A stretch of DNA of 24,341 nucleotides from Saccoglossus kowalevskii (lineage: Eukaryota > Hemichordata > Enteropneusta > Harrimaniidae). The notes beneath the pieces were generated by a model. The model ran no database searches. It was given only the letters and a program-made list of their open reading frames with translations, and was not told the origin of the DNA. Shown piece after piece: positions 1 to 10,789 of the stretch (position 1 is the stretch's first letter; each line of letters starts with the position of its first letter). The translations under genes were made by a program, and so were the position numbers. The DNA is taken from the NCBI RefSeq assembly GCF_000003605.2, contig NW_003151754.1, positions 88,636 to 112,976 on the forward strand. The letters run 5' to 3'.

Positions 1-133
1 CTAAACAATAGACCTTAAAAGTCTATGACATCATCCATTGTCTTGAATAATTTTGCATGTAATTATAGTCACTGCAATGAGATAGACAGGAAATCTCTAC
101 TTGACCAGATTCTATTGTCTATTTCCGGCAATG

Positions 134-545
134 ATTGAAGATATCATTACAAAATGAACAAATCTGGGAGAGGTCCACATGTAGTACCTATATACGTAAT
201 ATCAAAGCAATTGGACTTGCGGTTTTTAACAAGAAGTCGAAAATATAACTTTTTACCAAAAATGACAAAAATATTCACCAAAATTAGAGAATTGAAGATA
301 TCATTACAAAATGAACAAATCTGAGAGAGATTCACATGTAGTACCTATATATGTAATATCAAAGCAATTGGACTTGCGGTTTTTAACAAGAAGACAAAAA
401 TATAACTTATTACAAATCAAATCTTAGAGAGGTCTACCCAAGGTACATATACACCAAGTATCAAAGCATTCAGGCTTGTATTTTTCATGAAGAAGTCGCA
501 AAAGTAAAACGTTGACACGGACGACGACGGACAATCACTCATATG
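134..545 (+). repeat. 157-bp tandem repeat, two and a half units
   Basis: A block beginning ATTGAAGATATCATTAC at 134 recurs almost unchanged at 291, giving a period of 157 bp. A shortened third copy follows from about 415. The end of the array carries a CGGACGACGACGGACAATC stretch and an ATATGATAAGC stretch, which look like the terminal part of a non-autonomous interspersed element with a satellite core. No coding capacity was seen. The family is not identified, and the boundaries are approximate at the right end. Confidence 0.7.
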
Positions 546-758
546 ATAAGCCCGCTCGACAAAGTCAACAGCTGAGCTAAAAATGTAATTGTTGACAGAT
601 GTACAATGACAATCATTTATACTAGCAGCTCTGCTCTGTCATCTTCAATGACAGCAAGCTAAAATGTACACCCCAATTAAGAGATATGAAAGACTAAACT
701 GATATTATCAGTGTTTTACACACATTACAAATATGATAGCAAGATGAGATAGACTTAC

Positions 759-829
759 TTCAGTGAATCTGCCATTTTGACATAAACTGGCAGTACAGAT
801 TCTATGTCCTCAAGTGATACACGAAGTTT
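759..829 (-). CDS. Candidate internal exon of the minus-strand unknown gene
   Basis: On the minus strand an acceptor (TTTTTAAATAG) precedes 829 and a consensus donor (GTAAGT) follows 759. The 71 nt between are open in one frame. That frame enters at phase 0, leaves at phase 2, and contains LEDIESVLPVYVKMADSL, which reads like real protein. A short terminal exon could follow in the correct phase at either of two acceptors. One ends at a TAG at 622-624 (11 codons, weak acceptor). The other starts at 71 after a strong CTCATTGCAG acceptor and ends at TAG 23-25. I infer that this belongs to the same gene as the exon at 6426-6538. The phases do not join directly, so at least one exon between them is unrecognised. 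The protein family is not recognised. Confidence 0.4.
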
Positions 830-834
830 CTATT

Positions 835-1344
835 TAAAAACAAAATGTGTATTTATTATTATTTTTATTGTACAGCATACAATTGCTATTTTTCTTTACT
901 ACACACTGGTTTTGTCTTGATAACAGGCAGATTTATAGCAAGGAAATGCAGACAGATGTACATACTAACATTGACCTAGTCAAATGACGCTATAATCCTT
1001 TTTCTTAGCGTAAATGGTATTCATAACACATTATCATATGGTATGGTTTTGGTTTATTGAAAACTACTACATGTAGTCTATGCCTGTCCATGCTTAAATT
1101 CTCTCTCCTTAAACAGTACATGTATACTAAGCAGATGTTGGCAAAAATGCCATACTCAAGATCACGTCAACATCTCATTGTTTTAAAAAAATCATCACAG
1201 CAGACATACAACAGAAAAGTTACACATAGTAGTTTCATTTGGAATTGCCAACTCCAAAATTGTATAAATCAAACTGAAACAAAGGTTGATCCTAGATTAA
1301 TAAGTGCTTTCTGAAAGCAATGGATGTTGGTAACCAGAAAATTG
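835..1344. other. AT-rich non-coding stretch
   Basis: No exon with credible splice sites, RNA gene or repeat was recognised here. The short open frames are chance. It is probably intron of the minus-strand gene. Confidence 0.4.
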
Positions 1345-2690
1345 AGCCTATCTTTTTTTACTTATTGACTCTTACGCAATCCCCAGAGGGAAAGGAAATG
1401 GCCACAAGGTACAAGAAAAAAAATATATTATAAACAATATGCTAAATAACAAAATACAGTCACTAAATTACTAAATAATACAAAATCACTAAAAAACTAA
1501 ATAATGTTGGATTACTAAAATGACAGCAGGCATTAAAATGTCAAGTAAGACCCTGCTTCCTGACTTCAAAGCTTTTACTTATGAACTGTGCTACTGGTAT
1601 AATAATGTTTTGATTATGTAACAATTCCATGAATTTTTTCTCTGCAGGTTTATTTTCAAATGCTGGGATAATATCCTTAGTTTTATTGAACAGTTTGGTA
1701 CACAACTCATTATATTTGTCGCATTCCAGTAGAAAATGCATTTCATCCTCAATTAGACTTTTGTTACACATGTCACAAACCCTGTTGTTTGAGGGGATTA
1801 TTTTTATGATGACTAATTTTTTCATGAGACTATTGTCACTAAGATGCAATTTGGTGAGCATACTATGCAGTTCAAAGTTTTTTACCTTGACTAAATATGG
1901 CTAAATATATATATTTGATTAGCCAATATGTTCTCAGTTTGTTTTTCTCATTTGCTTTGGTGTGGTTATGAACCTCACCTTTCCATCTTGTTAGAAATAA
2001 ATCCTTGATGCCCAAATCAATTTGTTTCATTTGTGTCAAGGTTAATTTATCACAGTTGTTAACTGAATGATATTGTTGAATATTGTTTAATAATGATGTG
2101 ATACCATTTACTTTTAAAGTTTCGGTTAACTACGAAAGCTTTTTTGAGTAAAACATTATTAGCATTCATGGTCTGACTGTAATATTTAATTATTTGTTTT
2201 TTTATAAATACAACTAGGGGGTATCTGCCTAACTACTGTACATGGCCATAATTGGTGTGTGTTGTGACACCCCTAGTAGATACCGACAATAACTTAATTG
2301 AATGCCTTCAATAGGTGATTTAGTGGAGAACTCATCACCCCTAACATCACAACCATAAACGAGGATAGGTCTGATAAGTTTGTCAAAAAGGGAAATTGAT
2401 ACTTTTATTCTTATGTTTTGAATTGAGCCAAGCTTTGCTTTCATTGAAAACAAAGCTTTTTGAGCCTTACGTTTAAGGTTTTTTAGGCCATCCTTAAACC
2501 TACCATTGGCACTAATGACTAGTCCCAGATAGTTAAAGATTTAATTGTATCAAGTTTGTTACCTCATGTTTGTAATCCCTGTTTAGTTTTAGAAAGTATC
2601 ACAATGACATCGGCATAGACATCTGAGTTTTCTAAAAAAGGAGGATCACAGGTACTAGGATTGAAAATACTGGGCAGGTCATTTAAAACA
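1345..2690 (-). mobile_element. Decayed LINE (non-LTR retrotransposon), RT 3' part and 3' UTR
   Basis: Reading the minus strand from 2690 down, pieces of a LINE reverse transcriptase occur in order. They are NDLPSIFNPS, then the catalytic box as VYADVIVILSKTKQGLQ (YADV codons at 2606-2617), then NYLGLVISANGRFKDGLKNL. Next come LFDKLIRPILVYGCDVRG (about 2390-2340) and a terminal zinc-knuckle-like CDMCN...HFLLECDKYNEL at about 1780-1700. The frame is broken by indels. The catalytic YADD is YADV, so the enzyme is dead. The 3' end has a GTGGCCATTTCC-type UTR and an AATAAGTAAAAAAA tail near 1350. The layout is typical of CR1/L2/Jockey-like LINEs, and the clade is not assigned. The 5' part is cut off where the repeat at 2691 begins. 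Confidence 0.8.
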
Positions 2691-4064
2691 AGTCATTGTC
2701 AATGACACGTCCCAGTTCCGTTCATATTTGAGTGACATATACATTCAAAGCAGCAACAATATGGATGTTGAACTGCATTCAGTAAAACAAAATAGCCACC
2801 AGTCAGCCATTTTCAACACAATCCAAAAAAAAATTTAAACTAAATTTGCCCACGCATGACATAGATTCAGTTTTGGTATGGTGAAAATGTGCAATTTTTG
2901 TGAATTTTTGACCTTAAAAGGACTGGCCCAAATGCACAGGCATATGTATGATATAATGTATGATGTGTATGTGAAGTTTGAACTTGATCTGTCCAGGCAT
3001 GTCCGAGATATGGATCGAAAACTAAATTCTTTAAAACAAAATGGCCGCCAGTTGGCCATTTTGAACTTGATCCGAAGAAAAATTAGTATGTATCAAGCTT
3101 ATATTATGTTTAATATATGCACTAAATCTGAACAAAATCTATCCATGCATGACTGAGATCCGGTTCCGGAATTGTGAAAATACGTGATTTTGATGCATTT
3201 TAGACCTTAAAATGGCCATCATTCAGCTATTGTTAAGCGGATCATGAAACAAATGCACATGTCTATTTGTGACATGATGTACCATGTGTGTGTGAAGTTT
3301 GAACTCGATTAATCCAGGCATGTCTCAGATACAGATCCAGAACTGAATTCTTTAAAACAAAATGGCCGCCAGTCAGCCATTTTGAACTTGATAAGAAAAA
3401 AAAAAGATGTGCATCAAGGTCCTATTATGTTTAATGTATGTACCAAATTTGAACAAAATCCGTCCATGCATAACTGAGATCCGGGTCCGGAATGGTGAAA
3501 ATGTGCGATTTCAATGCATTTTCGGCCTTAAAGTGGCCGCTATTTGGCTATCGTTAATGAGATCATGAAACAAATGCACATACATATTTGTGACATGATG
3601 TACCTTGTGTGTGTGAAGTTTGAACTCGATCAATCCAGACATGTCTCAGATACGGATCCAGAACTGAATTCTTTAAAACAAAATGGCCGCCAGTCGGCCA
3701 TTTCGAACCCGATCCAAAAAAAAAAAATGACGTGCATCAAGGTCCTATTATGTTTAATGTATGTACCAAATTTGAACGAAATCTGTCCATGCATAACTGA
3801 GATCCGGGTCCGGAATTGGTGAAAATGTGCGATTTTGATGCATTTTCGGCCTTAAAATGGCCGCTATTCGGCTATCGTTAATCGGATCATGAAAAAAATG
3901 CATGTGCATATGTCCCATATAAGGTGTGATGTATGAGTGAAGTTTGAAATTAATCGGTCCATGCATGTTCGAGATACAGGTGATCACGGACGCACGGACG
4001 CACGGACGCACACAGGGCAAAACATAAGTCCCCGTTTTCGGACTGCGTCCGAACGGGGACTAAC
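2691..4064 (+). mobile_element. Helentron-like non-autonomous element with 321-bp tandem units
   Basis: The element starts with the short palindrome GTCATTGTCAATGAC followed by GTCCCAGTTCCG (2709-2720). It ends with a hairpin and GGGGACTAAC. The terminal GTCCGAACGGGGAC is the inverse of the 5' motif, so the ends form short inverted repeats. Inside, a unit anchored on TTCTTTAAAACAAAATGG recurs at 3027, 3348 and 3669 (321-bp steps), with a diverged partner near 2778. Just before the end, an 8-bp motif (GCACGGAC) is iterated three times. Internal satellite, terminal hairpin and a CTAA end match non-autonomous Helitron/Helentron elements; this assignment is inference. The 92-codon open frames inside it are not considered genes. 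Its 5' end abuts the LINE relic inside the RT. Confidence 0.7.
4028..4063 (+). repeat. Terminal hairpin of the Helentron-like element
   Basis: GTCCCCGTTTTCGGAC (4028-4043), a TGC loop and GTCCGAACGGGGAC (4047-4060) form a strong stem with a two-T bulge. It is followed directly by TAA, so the element finishes in CTAA. This is the layout expected at a rolling-circle transposon 3' end. Confidence 0.75.
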
Positions 4065-4279
4065 AACATCTCAAAGAATTTAACCAGTTGTTGATTCCCA
4101 TGAATTCAAGCCACATGAATACTTCCTAGGCTTCAAGCAGTTGAATCGAAGCATACATGTACATACAAGGCAGAATTTAATATGTTGAAAAAAACCAAAC
4201 AAGCTGCTCTCTGATTGGGCTGACTGATAGGGGTTAAAATTTGGTAGCCAATCGGGGGCAATTTTGTAAGTAACTTACA

Positions 4280-4500
4280 GTTGCTGGTAGCCTATGGTTG
4301 TTGCATCAGACTCATGGCCAGTAGACCCAAGTTTAAATCCTACCTACCCTACTCTGGGCCAGTGTGCCACAGACTCGATGGGAAGACCTATTCCACTGGC
4401 CGAGATTCATTCACTAACGAATGCGACTTTGGAGGAACCTTGGTTAAGGTCTGCAGGTGTTTGAAAGAGCCTGGTTGACGCCAGGATAGCTCATTAAAAT
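4280..4500 (+). mobile_element. Probable tRNA-derived SINE
   Basis: A tRNA-like head carries an A-box-like TAGCCTATGG (4288-4297). About 35 bp later it carries a B-box-like GTTTAAATCC (4331-4340, compare GGTTCRANTCC). An unrelated body of about 150 bp follows, with a small CCTGG...CCAGG hairpin near 4470 and an A-rich end. The head does not fold as an intact tRNA, so this is read as a SINE and not a tRNA gene. The family name is not recognised. Confidence 0.5.
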
Positions 4501-4700
4501 TGACATTTGATAGGGAGATGGCCACACAGCCCTGTCATGTAGTCCCAAACATGAATATGAAATCTGTGGCAAAAATGCACTATGTGTCAGCACTAGCACT
4601 TGCAATTTGTACATACAAAAAAGTCAGGAGACACAACAGTGATATTCAATTCAAAACAGACACAGACTGAATCTAGCTAAGGTACATGTACTGCGACACT

Positions 4701-4735
4701 CACCAACTCAAGACACATGCTCTTGCAAGTTGGTG
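4701..4735. repeat. Imperfect hairpin
   Basis: CACCAACTCAAGA and TCTTGCAAGTTGGTG pair as a 13-bp stem with a two-base bulge around a 7-base loop. No terminal duplication is obvious and the function is unknown. It lies in otherwise featureless sequence (4500-4945). Confidence 0.5.
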
Positions 4736-4944
4736 TCTAAAGTGTACAGATGTTCACATTAGAGAATTACCCAACACACCTAATTTACATCACGATAAAT
4801 AATCATAACCTGTACCATTGGATTTAGACAACAAGCCTGTACTTTCAAAATTCCACTTGTCCATCTGGAACACACATTCCTCTCCTATACAATTGAAATG
4901 CAAATTACAGTAGAGTGTAACATTGTCCCAACTCAATCTTCATT

Positions 4945-5005
4945 TAGATTATAGAATAGAATCTTGCTTTATTGGCATTGTAAAGAAATTACATTTTTTT
5001 TTGAT
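4945..5005 (-). mobile_element. Possible LINE 3' end fragment
   Basis: On the minus strand the sequence reads TGTAATTTCTTTACAATGCC, then AATAAAGC and a short ATTCTATTCTAT tail. This is characteristic of 3' ends of L2/CR1-type LINEs, which end in short repeats and not a long poly(A). No coding part is attached. The identification rests on the tail only. Confidence 0.35.
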
Positions 5006-5009
5006 GAAG

Positions 5010-6425
5010 ACTGAAAATTTTCTCACTGTGGGAATTTTTCTACAGTTTTCTGAATATAACTAATTAGTGTCAAATGTTGATCGCTATCCTTTTTCAGCAT
5101 GTAAATAAATATGTTTGTGTTTCTATAATTGGTAAATGCACCATTTTGTGAAAATATAGCATATATATTGTATATTGCGATAACAATGATAGTGGCATTG
5201 TTTCTGCTCTGCTGTTAAAAATATATGTATGTATATGTATGTGTCCCTGGTAATATAACAACTCACATGCTAAGTTGTCACAGCAGATCACAGGCTAGTG
5301 TTGATCAGTGAGCAACATTTGCATGCTGGTTGGCAAAAACAAAAGACGTCACGGTACAACTTATACATGCATAACTTTTTAACCATAAGCTCTACCATTT
5401 AAATCTATGGCTAAACTGAGATGCAACAATTAGAGTAATTACTGCTTGCGAGTGAGAAAGTCGTCCATTTTCATATGAATATTTAAAACTATTTACCAAA
5501 CCACCCCAAATACAATGTATCTATAAAATTCAACCCCTACATAGTAATGCACATAGTAATATGACTAACATGACCAGCTAGTGATGCCCAAGTCCAATGC
5601 AGACAAAAATAAATGAAAAAAACACAAAATATAGAAATATGTTAGTCAAGCAAAATGTTGCATATCTGTGGGTCAGCACAGCTGTAGTCAATATAAAATG
5701 ACTATCATATTTACGAGCCATGTAAAAAAATTGTACGAACACAATATTATAAGATTGCTATCTTTTTAACTCCCAGGTGTAACATCCAGTGATGTAACAT
5801 TTCCTCGTGAGAACACGGTTATAATCTTTATATGTGGAGTAGCATTACCCAAAACAAAAGCATGTCCTCTAAAGCAGTTACAGGTATTCCATAGACCGCA
5901 TGGTCGTTCAGTAATCAAACAATGATTTAACTAAACCAAGGAAGATTTATGTACAGTGCCATCATGTCATCAGTTTGCCAAAGAACAGTTATTTACACAA
6001 GACAATGCAATGAACTGATAGCAAATACCCAATAAACCACCTGTGTAGGCCATCTTTCAAGGTAAAACCACATGGCTCAACACAATTAGGAACTGATACA
6101 AATGTACATCAAAGAAGAAACTGATAGAATTCTACCAAGTAAAAGAATTCTTTATTTATAACTACTAAGACTGATAGACTACCCAAAAATGAAATATCTG
6201 TTTAAAACCCTTGACCTTGGCATGATTGATATCAGTACTAAAACAAATAATTTTTTTTTTTTTTAATATTTCAAGTCAATTTTAAAGTTGTTGAGAATGG
6301 AATAATTGAGAATAAGAACATTATGAACATTAAACTAAAATATCGCCATCTTATTCATATTGTAGGTCTATATTAATTACAAGGAAAGAAAGCACAGCTA
6401 CAAGATTAATTTCATATTCACCTAC
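5010..6425. other. Featureless AT-rich DNA, probable intron
   Basis: No exon with matching phase, RNA gene or recognisable transposon was seen. A long T-tract lies near 6250. Given the donor at 6425, this should be the first intron of the minus-strand gene. A small diverged exon could be missed by eye. Confidence 0.4.
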
Positions 6426-6538
6426 CTGGCTAACTTCAAAGCATTGATATCAGAATGAATGGCAGCGGATGGCAATGACAACCTCTTAACTCTCGGTGGC
6501 TTTGCAGAAGGTACAGCAAAGTGAACATCATCGGCCAT
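6426..6538 (-). CDS. First coding exon of an unrecognised gene divergent from TIPRL
   Basis: An ATG at 6538 in good context (CGATTATGGC) opens 37 codons plus two bases. They end at 6426 in a near-perfect donor, CAG|GTAGGT. The peptide begins MADDVHFAVPSAKPPRVKR and continues LSLPSAAIHSDINALKLA. It is basic and proline/serine-rich, as in a disordered N-terminus, with no signal peptide or membrane segment. The exon lies head-to-head with TIPRL across about 0.9 kb, so the two may share a promoter. It leaves in phase 2. The exon at 759-829 needs phase 0, so a connecting exon is missing or unrecognised. I do not recognise the family. A longer open frame overlaps this exon in another register (about 61 codons) but lacks the splice and start context. 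Confidence 0.55.
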
Positions 6539-7460
6539 AATCGTCGCCTAGTCGCGCTAGTACCTGTATTAATTAACAATACATTACTAACATGATGTAA
6601 TGACCAGAAAATTGAAGTCAAGGTTTATTCGCAAAAGTTTTGAAGCAGGCGAATTTTAAATATAGTTCAGCTATAGTAGATTGTAGGGAAAATCTGTATT
6701 GCGTTATGCTGCGTTGTAGACGGACGCAACACTCCCATTCTGAAACCAAAACATCAAACGTAAAAATGATAAGGTACGAAGGATGTACTTATAAGAGCCC
6801 CCCCCCCGTCACTAAAAGAATGGCCCGCATAAAACGGACGCACAGAACTGATTTTGTTTAGTCCCGTTTGAGCTTACCTGTCTATACAAATTAGTCGTCA
6901 CTACACACCCCAGAGTCTACAATAACACAATTACTAAGATAAATTAAACAATTCGGGCAACATCGTAATTTTGGCTCGGTTTTATCACGTAAACAACGCA
7001 CTGTAACTTCTGTAAGCCGCCATTTTTATACTTACCGTACTCATCGCTGTTTTGGACCCTCTAACTACTCAAAGTATTTCGATTAAGTTATAAATTTTCT
7101 TTTAAAAGTAGAGAAGTGATTTTGAATAAATGAAATATTAATGAAAACTTTTTAATATATATGAAGACTGCGTGATCAAAATTGTGGTTTATTTTTCCGT
7201 TTTCTTAGTTTATAGAAAAAAGCAGCCTAACTCCAGTTATTCGTGAGCTTAAGTACACTCACAGCTGAGATCATCGTTCGTTCGTGTAATATTTTTATGA
7301 TCGATTATCGATTGGAATTACTACTGCTAGCATATAATGACGTGATTTGAAATCGATTTCTTTGGATTTTTATACTTCCTTGAATTTCCAGGGTATAATC
7401 CAACTAATCTACGGTGAAATTTTGACTCGGTATTAGGCATATCTTCACATTTTTCTAAAG
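6539..7460. promoter_or_regulatory. Probable bidirectional promoter between divergent genes
   Basis: The start codons of the minus-strand gene (6538) and TIPRL (7461) face away from each other across 922 bp. The stretch is richer in CpG than its surroundings (for example around 6540, 6720, 6830 and 7015). It holds a GCCGCCATTTT at 7016-7026 that resembles a YY1 site, but the same word also occurs in the local repeats. No convincing TATA box was seen for either gene. A C-tract lies near 6800. The transcription start sites cannot be placed, and 5' UTR introns are possible. Confidence 0.4.
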
Positions 7461-10280
7461 ATGGCTTCAAAATCAAATAAGGGAGCACACCAGGAAAACT
7501 TCTCATTCGGTCCGTGGACTATTATACTCAACAAAAGTCACATTTTAAAGTCAAACTGTCTGTCGATCGATAGTTGCAAACAAGCTGATAATAGAACAAC
7601 TGATTTATGCGTAGTATGCAAGTGAGTGAATTTTTTATTGTATTACATGCACTGCGATGTCATATTCAAGTCTATTACAGATGACAGACATAACAACTTG
7701 TCACATAGCGCCACCACTTGTGGTTGATGGGAGAGCCGATACAACTTAAACCAATGTATACTGTGAGACAAACACAAATCAGTTCATTCCCCGGGGTTCT
7801 ATCACAGACTTGTAAATTTCCACTAGAATTTTTAGAAATGTAGGTTTTTCAAAATCGCTCCGTCTGTTCCTTCATTTCAGATTTCAAAAAGAATTAGCAT
7901 TACCCCAACTACCTGAGATGGTGTTTGCTGAGAATCTGTTACGTATATTACACAGTGATGGGTTTGGCATTGAATTTAATACCTTGGATGCATTAAAACT
8001 GGTTGATGATAAACACGATTTGATGAAAGTGGCAGTGGCTGAACGGTGGAGAGAAGCGAGGTAAGTACTAGTATTCGATGTTGACAGAGGAGACGTCAAT
8101 CGCTGATTGCACAGAGAAAAACTTTATTTTAAAACTGATAAATTTGTGCTATGTTCAATATGGGTTCTATGCGACAAAAACTATGGGCATGGAATACAGT
8201 TTGTTTACAAGAAATGTGACAAATTTTCTGTAGCATTGAAATATTCTTGAGAATGCTTCATTCACAACAATGTAGTTTATATGTTGCTCAAATTTAGGTC
8301 TGTTTAACAATTTTGGACTGGGATCCAGCTTAATTTCACAGTGTATGTCTGATACTACAAGTACTCTGATGACAATTCAATTTAGTTTTGAACCCAATTG
8401 CTTGATTGCATAATTTGATCAAAATTGTTTATTATTTGAAAACAATTATGATTATTTTGTGAAAGGTGATGAGACTTACGGTAATTACAGGGTTAAGGGT
8501 CAATTTACTAGTATTCTGATTCATGACTATTGTTTTTTTATCAGACAAGATAGTGAATTCATTAACGAAGTCATCAAACCTTTTGATTGGACGTACACAA
8601 CAAATTATAAAGGAACATTACTCGGGGAAGATGAAAAACAGTTGAAGGTGAGTGGTTACTTAAAAGTTGTATTGTTGCATTATGTGTGAAATCGAACGTA
8701 AAAACAGGTCATATAAAGGTCATAGCATTGTAGTGGCGACAAACATCACGTGGGATTCGACAAACACAAAAGTATTTTGGGGATATTTCCATGCTTAATA
8801 ATGTGTTGTACACATTGAATGATGGTCAATTGTGACGAAGTAAGGGTATTCAAACACAATATTCCCCTGTCAAAGATCGGCATTTCGATGTGAGCTACAA
8901 AATAAAGAAATTCAAGTTCAAAATCAAATCATTCATTTTTGTGGCAGACGTTCAATGTGCGGCTTTCATGCAACTCGTGAGATCTCGCAGTAGAATGGAA
9001 AATCACCTATTGGAAATCATAAAATTTCTAAAATCCAACAACTCAGCTGCTGACCTGTTTGATTTCACTTCACAGACCATTCCAACAGATGAGAGGATTG
9101 ACATGGAAAAACTGAAAATCAGAGAAAAAATATTTTACTTTGAAGAGGTGATTTTATTCGAAGATGAGCTTGCAGACAATGGTGTGGCTTTTCTCAATAT
9201 CAAAATTGTGAGTACTTTTTAGACCATTAAATCCAAAGACCCCCAATAAAGCTATGAATGCTCTCAGAATGCAACTTCATTCAACCTGGTCAATAATCGT
9301 TTATAGGTAGTGCATTTCCTGTTTGTGTATTTTGACCAGAACTCGTTGGGATTCACTAAAAAAAAACTCCACAGATCTTTAGGATATGTTTTTACTATGT
9401 CCAGGAAAAATGGAGATGTAATATTAGTTTTTAGAAACTTCATTTTATGTTATATTATTCTACAAGTGACATTGAGATTAATACAGTATATGAAGTATTA
9501 ATTGAGGAACTCATTGGCTTGTATTTTTCTTGTCAAATTTTACTTAGACATGATGTTATACTAAAAATTTGTGAGAACTTGTATACACAGATTAATACTG
9601 TAACAGTACATGTATTGCTAGAAAAACATGAATATTTTTGTAATTATGATGCCAATAAAAGTGCCAACATTTTTCCCACCAATATTTGCTTAGACTAACA
9701 TTTCAGTATTAAATTCTAGTCAATATGTTTAGATGCTTTATTGTATTGTTTCAGGATGTTTACTCTTACTTTTGTTATGCCTGGAAAAGGTCATATCAGA
9801 CAAAACCTTTAGTAAGTTAGCTTGTTTTGATGTGATGTTTTTTTTATTTTAGAGAGTGATGCAGTCCAGTTTTTTTCTACTTATGAGATTTTTTCTGAGA
9901 GTTGATGATGTAATTATCCGTATAAATGACAACCGACTATATCATGAGGTAAGTGTGGAATGGAAGACATCTTTCATCTTAATTACTTTGTCTTTTGTCA
10001 GCTATTTGTGCTTTAATTGCAATATTCTGTAATAAAGTTGTATTATGTATTCCGTAACACATTTCAAAATTGATGACATTTCCATTCAAAATTACAGAAT
10101 GACTGGAATTACATGTTGAGGGAATACACTTCAAAAGAGAAAAGAATTTCAGATCTCATTTCTGAAGGTGTTTCCAGCAATCTTTTTACAAATCCAGTCA
10201 ATATAGCTGAACATCTGACTGTTGTGGAGGAGTCCTTCGAGAAGTTAGAATTTCTGGAGTCAGTTGCCACGGAAAAGTGA
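7461..10280 (+). CDS. TIPRL: TIP41-like protein (TIPRL), six coding exons, 284 aa
   Basis: Exons are 7461-7621, 7881-8060, 8545-8647, 9076-9207, 9853-9948 and 10098-10280. All have GT-AG borders, the phases are consistent, and the stop is TGA. TIPRL binds the catalytic subunits of PP2A, PP4 and PP6 and restrains them, and it takes part in TOR and DNA-damage signalling in cytoplasm and nucleus. Family landmarks occur in order: SFGPW near the start, [31 protein letters not shown] (about residues 124-141), [15 protein letters not shown] (170-184), [20 protein letters not shown] (about 197-216), LYHE and LREYTS. The length is slightly above the roughly 270 residues usual in animals. The excess is a 20-residue cysteine-containing stretch at the end of exon 1. 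The start is the only ATG upstream of SFGPW in the open frame. The gene is intact and probably a housekeeping gene. Confidence 0.95.
9755..9811 (+). other. Candidate in-frame cassette exon in TIPRL intron 4
   Basis: A strong acceptor (TTGTATTGTTTCAG) precedes 9755 and a strong donor (TTA|GTAAGTT) follows 9811. The 57 nt between are exactly 19 open codons, [19 protein letters not shown]. They enter and leave at phase 0, matching the exons on both sides. Inclusion would insert 19 residues between NIKI and RVMQSS, which the family normally joins directly. It could be an alternative exon or a chance decoy. Confidence 0.35.
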
Positions 10281-10789
10281 ATTAGAATTTATAATTGTGT
10301 ATCAGCCATTTCTTTCATGGGAAAATGCTATGGTAGTAGCTGCACCACTGGTTACCATGGTTATGAAAAATACAAATATTGTCAACTGCTGTAAGGTTGG
10401 AAAAAATCATGTCATTTTGTATCAGGTTTACCCCTGCATCTGAGCCCTGGAAATCCTATACATAGCTATTCATTTTGATAAATTCTGTTGTGATTGTAGA
10501 TATCTTAGGAGATTAGAACTAGCCAGTGTGTTAATATCCACATATGGATAACTATCCACAAGTAAGAGTTTCCGACTGCATAATTTTGTAATTCTACAAT
10601 GTATGTATTGTAATTACGGTTGTACTGAATTAATGCATTTGTAGAACCAAGCTGGAGTTTTGTTTTTTAGAGTAACTTTACGAACTGTATATGAAGTGAC
10701 TTCAAGAAGCTCTCCTTCAAATTATGTGCACATACTCTGTTTTGATGTGAAAGTGTGGTACTGCATTCAAATTTGTATTTTCCAAGAAA

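Noticed and set aside
1629-1904. Plus-strand 91-codon open frame
   Set aside because: It is antisense to the LINE reverse-transcriptase relic.
2878-3156. A 92-codon open frame, repeated at 24059-24337 and partly at 3544-3822
   Set aside because: It lies in the 321-bp repeat units. Similar open frames exist on the other strand, and the translation resembles no known family. Conservation between copies follows from recent transposition of DNA.
4281-4478. 65-codon open frame or intact tRNA gene
   Set aside because: The stretch has tRNA-like A and B boxes but no complete cloverleaf, followed by a SINE-type body. The open frame is incidental.
6436-6621. Minus-strand 61-codon open frame overlapping the MADDVHF exon
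   Set aside because: It is a shadow in another register without splice or start support.
8890-9075. Open frame running in register into TIPRL exon 4, with a GTGGCAG acceptor-like site at 8945
   Set aside because: Joining it to exon 3 breaks the phase. A retained intron meets a TGA at 8687, and the family needs direct joining of exon 3 to exon 4.
9310-9698. Open frames in TIPRL intron 4
   Set aside because: They are AT-rich, overlap each other in different registers, and have neither splice support nor family similarity.
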